The position numbers and the translations under genes are program-made. The notes beneath the pieces are model-generated. The model did no database searches, was not told where the DNA came from, and saw nothing but the letters and a program-made list of their open reading frames with translations. Below, piece after piece: positions 28,591 through 32,401 of a stretch of DNA of 32,401 nucleotides (position 1 is the first letter of the stretch; each line of letters begins with the position of its first letter). Origin of the DNA: Clostridiales bacterium (GTDB taxonomy: Bacteria; Bacillota; Clostridia; Oscillospirales; Acutalibacteraceae); assembly GCA_019415925.1 (NCBI GenBank), contig DXYG01000024.1, positions 1 to 32,401 of the forward strand, written 5' to 3'.

Positions 28591-31138
28591 ACCACGTCTT
28601 TCCAATAGCCGCATCGGCAGTCAGCGGAACGTCAAGCGAAACGGCATTTTCCATTTCTTCCTGCAAGAGCTTTGCCACAATTTCGCTTTCGTCCTGCGGA
28701 GCTTCTACAATCAGCTCGTCGTGAACCTGCAAAATCAGTCTTGCTTTAAGTCCCTCTTTTTTGATTCTGTCGTTTACCTTTACCATTGCGATTTTAATTA
28801 TGTCGGCGGCAGTTCCCTGAATCGGCATATTTCTTGCAACACGCTCGCCGAATGCTCTGAGCATATGCTTGCCCGAGGTGAGCTCGGGAAGATAACGCCG
28901 TCTGCCGAACATTGTTTCAACGTAGCCGTCCTGCTTTGCCTTTTCAACGACGTTTTTCATATACTCGTCAACGCCGCTGTAGTGTGCAAGGTAATTTTTG
29001 ATATATGTTGAAGCCTCTTTGTTGCTTACGCCGATGTCCTTTGCAAGTGAAAATGCACCGATGCCGTAAACGATTCCGAAGTTTACCGCCTTTGCACGGC
29101 TTCGCATAATCGGAGTTACCATTTCAAGCGGCATTCCGAAAACCTGAGAGGCTGTTATTGCGTGAATGTCCTCGTTGTTTTTAAAAGCCTCAATCATATT
29201 TTTGTCGTGCGCAATGTGAGCAAGCACACGCAATTCAATCTGCGAATAGTCGGCATCAACAAGCACCCAGCCCTCTCTTGCGCAGAAAAATCTTCTCATC
29301 TCCCTGCCAAGCTCCGTACGAACGGGGATATTCTGCAAATTCGGCTCGGTGGAGCTGATTCTGCCAGTACGAGTTTCGGTCTGATTAAAGCTTGAGTGGA
29401 TTCTGCCGTCATCGCCGATAACCTTTAAAAGTCCCTCACAGTAAGTTGAATTCAGCTTTGCGAGCGTACGGTACTGCAAAACCATTTCAACAACGGGGTG
29501 CTCATATCTCAGGCTTTCAAGCACCTCAGCGTTAGTGCTGTAGCCGCTCTTTGTCTTTTTCTTACATGGAAGTCCCAAATCCTCAAACAAAACTTTGCCG
29601 AGCTGTTTCGGGGAATTTATGTTAAACTGCGTTCCTGCACTCTCATAAATTGATTTTTCAAAGTTCTTAATCTGCTCCGACAGCATTTTGCCGTAGTCCT
29701 CTATTCCCTGTCGGTCAACGTCAAAGCCGATATTTTCCATCTTTGCAAGCACGTCTGCAAGCGGAATTTCAATGTCGCAAAGCAGTTTTTCCTGCTCGTT
29801 TGCTTTGATTTCGCTGTTCAGCTTTTCGCAGAGCAAATCGTAAACCGCAAGCGCCCTGTAACTTTTAAATTCCTCATTTTCCGTTATCGGCAATTCAATA
29901 TCATTGAGCTTGCAGAGGTTTTCGTCTGAATAGTCCTTTGACGAAGGTTCAAGCAGATATGCCGCAAGCTCCACGTCAAAGACGAGCGACTTGATTTCAA
30001 AGCCTTTTCTGTCTGCATACGCAAAGATTGACTTTGAATTTCTTGTGTATTTTTCGATTTTTTCGTCACATAAAAGTTTTTCGAAAAGCTCCTTGCTTCC
30101 GCTTAAATAAACCTTACCGTCACAAAGAACTGCAAATGTTTTTAATTCTTTATCAAAAATTTCTGCGTTAAAGTATAATTTCCCGAATTTATTAATATTC
30201 TTTAAAAGAACATTATCATCTTCGTTTTCAACTATTTCAAGCGTTTTAACTTCGGTATGCTTTTCCTGCGGAAATGCTGTTTCGTTAAGTCCGAATTTTT
30301 CTATTAAAGAAAAAAGTTCCAGTTTAGCCATATATCTTGCACACTCAGAAGGATTTTCCATATTTACTACGTACTTTTGTACTTCTGTATCAATCGGAGC
30401 GGTGCGGCAGATTTCGCCGAGCATACGGCTTAAAATCGCATTTTCCTTTGAGTTTTTCAGCTTATTGCGAACTCCGTCCTTAATGTCAAGCTCGTCAATA
30501 TGGTCGTATATATACTCAACGGTGTGATACTTTTTGATAAGGTCGCCTGCACCTTTAGGTCCGATTCCTGCAACTCCGGGGATATTGTCGGAGGAGTCGC
30601 CCTGAATTGCCTTGATTTCAATTAGCTCAAGTGGAGTTACGCCGTAATCCTCCATAATCTTTTCGGGAGTGTAGAGAATATCGTCCTTGTTGGTGCAGAG
30701 GTGAACGCTTGTTTTGTCGGAAACAAGCTGTAAGCTGTCACGGTCACCTGTTGCAATGACGCACTCGTCGTCGCTGTTTTCGCAGGCGGTGGCAAATGTT
30801 CCGAGAATATCGTCAGCCTCGTAGCCCTCGCAGGTGACGATTTTATATCCCAACAATTTTAAAAGCTCCTTAAGCGGTGCCATCTGCGAGGCAAGCTCAG
30901 GCGGCATACCCTTTCTCGTTGCCTTGTAGCCCGAATAAGCCTTGTGTCTGAAGGTAGGTGCTTTCAGGTCAAATGCAATTGCCACCGCATCGGGATTTTC
31001 TTCATTTTTCAGCTTTGTAAGCATAGTAAGAAAGCCGTAAATTGCATTGGTAAACTGACCGTCCTTTGTCGTGAGCGGTCTGATTCCGTAAAATGCACGG
31101 TTTACAATGCTGTTTCCGTCAATAACAAGTAATCTCAT
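28574..31138 (-). CDS. polA: DNA polymerase I
   Basis: An 854-residue enzyme for Okazaki-fragment processing and repair. The N-terminal 5'-3' exonuclease (residues 1-290) has LLVIDGNSIVNRAFYG, ATGDRDSLQLV and IKAIQGDSSDNIPGVAGIGPKGA. The middle domain (about 300-470) lacks the D-x-E of an active 3'-5' exonuclease; the equivalent strand reads KLYFNAEIF, so proofreading is probably absent, as in Taq and Bacillus enzymes. The polymerase domain has motif A VDADYSQIELRV (627-638), motif B RSRAKAVNFGIVYG (679-692) and motif C QVHDE (804-808). Its ATG overlaps the alr stop in ATGA with no clear ribosome site, so translation is probably coupled to alr. Confidence 0.97.
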   Translation of the reverse strand: MRLLVIDGNSIVNRAFYGIRPLTTKDGQFTNAIYGFLTMLTKLKNEENPDAVAIAFDLKAPTFRHKAYSGYKATRKGMPPELASQMAPLKELLKLLGYKIVTCEGYEADDILGTFATACENSDDECVIATGDRDSLQLVSDKTSVHLCTNKDDILYTPEKIMEDYGVTPLELIEIKAIQGDSSDNIPGVAGIGPKGAGDLIKKYHTVEYIYDHIDELDIKDGVRNKLKNSKENAILSRMLGEICRTAPIDTEVQKYVVNMENPSECARYMAKLELFSLIEKFGLNETAFPQEKHTEVKTLEIVENEDDNVLLKNINKFGKLYFNAEIFDKELKTFAVLCDGKVYLSGSKELFEKLLCDEKIEKYTRNSKSIFAYADRKGFEIKSLVFDVELAAYLLEPSSKDYSDENLCKLNDIELPITENEEFKSYRALAVYDLLCEKLNSEIKANEQEKLLCDIEIPLADVLAKMENIGFDVDRQGIEDYGKMLSEQIKNFEKSIYESAGTQFNINSPKQLGKVLFEDLGLPCKKKTKSGYSTNAEVLESLRYEHPVVEMVLQYRTLAKLNSTYCEGLLKVIGDDGRIHSSFNQTETRTGRISSTEPNLQNIPVRTELGREMRRFFCAREGWVLVDADYSQIELRVLAHIAHDKNMIEAFKNNEDIHAITASQVFGMPLEMVTPIMRSRAKAVNFGIVYGIGAFSLAKDIGVSNKEASTYIKNYLAHYSGVDEYMKNVVEKAKQDGYVETMFGRRRYLPELTSGKHMLRAFGERVARNMPIQGTAADIIKIAMVKVNDRIKKEGLKARLILQVHDELIVEAPQDESEIVAKLLQEEMENAVSLDVPLTADAAIGKTWYDAKG

Positions 31139-32313
31139 AGCTTATACATCACATCCGTAACAATTCCGTTTTTGTAGTAAATTCTCGGCACACGCTTGCC
31201 GACAAGGCATACAACCTCGTAGTTGATTGTGCCCGTATTTTCTGCAATCATATCCGCAGTTGGCTCGCCGTCTTTGCCTGATCCGAAAACAATTACCTCG
31301 TCGCCCGTTTTAACATTTTCAATGTCGGTAACGTCGAGCATTGTCTGGTCCATACATATTCTGCCCACAATTTTTGCTTTCTTTCCGTTTACAAGCATAT
31401 AGCCGTTTTCTGCGTTGTGACGGATATAGCCGTCTGCATAGCCGATAGGAACAGTGGCAATTTTCATATCTCGCTCGGCGGTAAAGGTTCTTCCGTAGGA
31501 AACATCTGCTCCCTTTTTCAGCTCTTTTACGTAAGCGACCGAGGTTTTAAGCGTCATTGCAGGAACAAGGTCAAGCTTGCCGTAAAGCTTTTGCGAGGGT
31601 GACAGTCCGTAGAGGATAATTCCCGCACGTACCATATCGCAGTATGTATAGCTGTAATCTTCAATTGCTCCGCTGTTTGAGCAGTGGCAAATCGGAACGC
31701 TGAGTCCGTTTTGAGCAAGCTTATTTTTCACATATATAAAGTTATCGTACTGCTTATTTGTGAACTCTCTGCCCTGTTGTGCCTCGTCGGACACGCAGAA
31801 GTGAGTAAACAAACCCTCAAGTTGAAGATTAGGCAGTTTGCAGGCTTTGTAAATTTCTTTTATTGAATAATCATCTCTCGGAAATTCCTGACACATAAAG
31901 CCGATTCGGCTCATACCCGTATCAGCCTTGATGTGAATTTTGCAATCACAGCCTTGCTTTGTACACTCTTCCGAAAGCGATTTTGCATATTCAAGCGAAA
32001 AAACAGCCTGCGAAATATTGTACTGCGAAAGCCTTACAGCCTCGGTTACGGGAGTATAGCCGAGAATGACTATCGGCAGAGTACAGCCCGAATTTCTGAT
32101 TTCCACGCCCTCGTCAATATTTGAAACAGCAAAAAAGTCTGCACCGAGCTTTTCATATATATGGGCAAGCTCAACTGCGCCGTGGCCGTAGCCGTCAGCC
32201 TTGATAACACAGCAGATTTTAGCTTTGCCGTCGATTTTGTTTTTAATTTCATTAAAATTATGGGCTATTGCGTCAAGCGAAATTTCAGCCCACGTTCTTT
32301 TTACAAATTCCAT
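31135..32313 (-). CDS. alr: Alanine racemase
   Basis: A 392-residue PLP enzyme making D-alanine for peptidoglycan. PLP attaches to Lys38 in VIKADGYGHGA. The second catalytic base is Tyr273 in DVSYGRTF. CHCSNSGAIEDYSYTYCDMVRAGIILYG and VGRICMDQTMLDVTD are family blocks, the latter at the dimer interface. The start at 32313 (MEFVKRTW) follows AGAAGG; the open frame runs upstream into the palindromic repeat but without a ribosome site. It is the first gene of the alr-polA-phosphatase-rimI unit as far as the window shows. Confidence 0.97.
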   Translation of the reverse strand: MEFVKRTWAEISLDAIAHNFNEIKNKIDGKAKICCVIKADGYGHGAVELAHIYEKLGADFFAVSNIDEGVEIRNSGCTLPIVILGYTPVTEAVRLSQYNISQAVFSLEYAKSLSEECTKQGCDCKIHIKADTGMSRIGFMCQEFPRDDYSIKEIYKACKLPNLQLEGLFTHFCVSDEAQQGREFTNKQYDNFIYVKNKLAQNGLSVPICHCSNSGAIEDYSYTYCDMVRAGIILYGLSPSQKLYGKLDLVPAMTLKTSVAYVKELKKGADVSYGRTFTAERDMKIATVPIGYADGYIRHNAENGYMLVNGKKAKIVGRICMDQTMLDVTDIENVKTGDEVIVFGSGKDGEPTADMIAENTGTINYEVVCLVGKRVPRIYYKNGIVTDVMYKL

Positions 32314-32349
32314 TTTTAACCTTCTGTCCGGATTGATAGTTAGCAAAAT

Positions 32350-32401
32350 AAACCATAATTTGTCGAGTGCCTCGACGGGCAAAATTAATGATTGTAGCGG
32401 C
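32350..32401. repeat. Composite palindromic element at the window edge (copy E)
   Basis: AAACCATAATTTGTCGAG-TGC-CTCGAC at 32350-32376, then GGGCAAAATTAATGATTGTAGCGGC, is almost the exact reverse complement of positions 46-97. The element is cut by the end of the window inside the second palindrome. Confidence 0.85.

Overview
The window looks like a piece of a Gram-positive, gut-type member of the Oscillospiraceae/Ruminococcaceae (Clostridia). The evidence is a moderately low GC content, strong AGGAGG-type ribosome binding sites, a T-box in front of pheST, an IreB homologue, a YtrA-type GntR/ABC operon, and secreted proteins resembling the starch-adherence proteins of Ruminococcus bromii. The species cannot be named from the sequence alone. 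No rRNA, tRNA, CRISPR array, transposase or phage gene was seen.

Layout. 1-4.9 kb: a Pr6Pr-like membrane protein, then a minus-strand operon of a GntR repressor, an ABC ATPase, an ABC-2 permease and a prolyl-tRNA editing protein. 5.0-8.8 kb: a phenylalanine T-box and pheST. 8.9-9.5 kb: ireB and a small unknown protein. 9.6-14.4 kb: a palindrome-rich intergenic region, a HAD hydrolase, a cyclophilin lipoprotein, an S1-domain protein and RmuC. 14.5-23.6 kb: a surface-protein island on the minus strand. 23.7-32.3 kb: galE, a second cyclophilin, a DUF2752 protein, a Q/N-rich DUF4190-like protein, tsaD, rimI, a low-molecular-weight phosphatase, polA and alr.

The surface island is the most interesting part. 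It encodes four exported proteins. Two carry a Trp/Tyr-rich beta-sandwich-plus-helix module that resembles domain 1 of the R. bromii amylosome protein Sas20. One of these two and the 1148-aa giant together carry four copies of a cohesin-like module that opens with an 'NYFP' motif. The giant also carries two copies of a tandem X25-like module pair of the kind found in pullulanases and amylases. Three of the four end in an almost identical, non-canonical VQTG anchor. The fourth is a membrane-anchored protein with a single divergent cohesin-like domain. Each gene has its own near-consensus promoter and most have a leader hairpin. The simplest inference is a modular alpha-glucan-binding or scaffolding layer on the cell wall. 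No enzyme, sortase or dockerin is present in the window.

A second theme is a family of small interspersed palindromes. A module with the stem GTCGAG/CTCGAC occurs five times, with one compensatory stem change. Two other palindromes and a GGACACGGC palindrome recur in different combinations. Copies of the same composite element lie at both ends of the window in opposite orientation.
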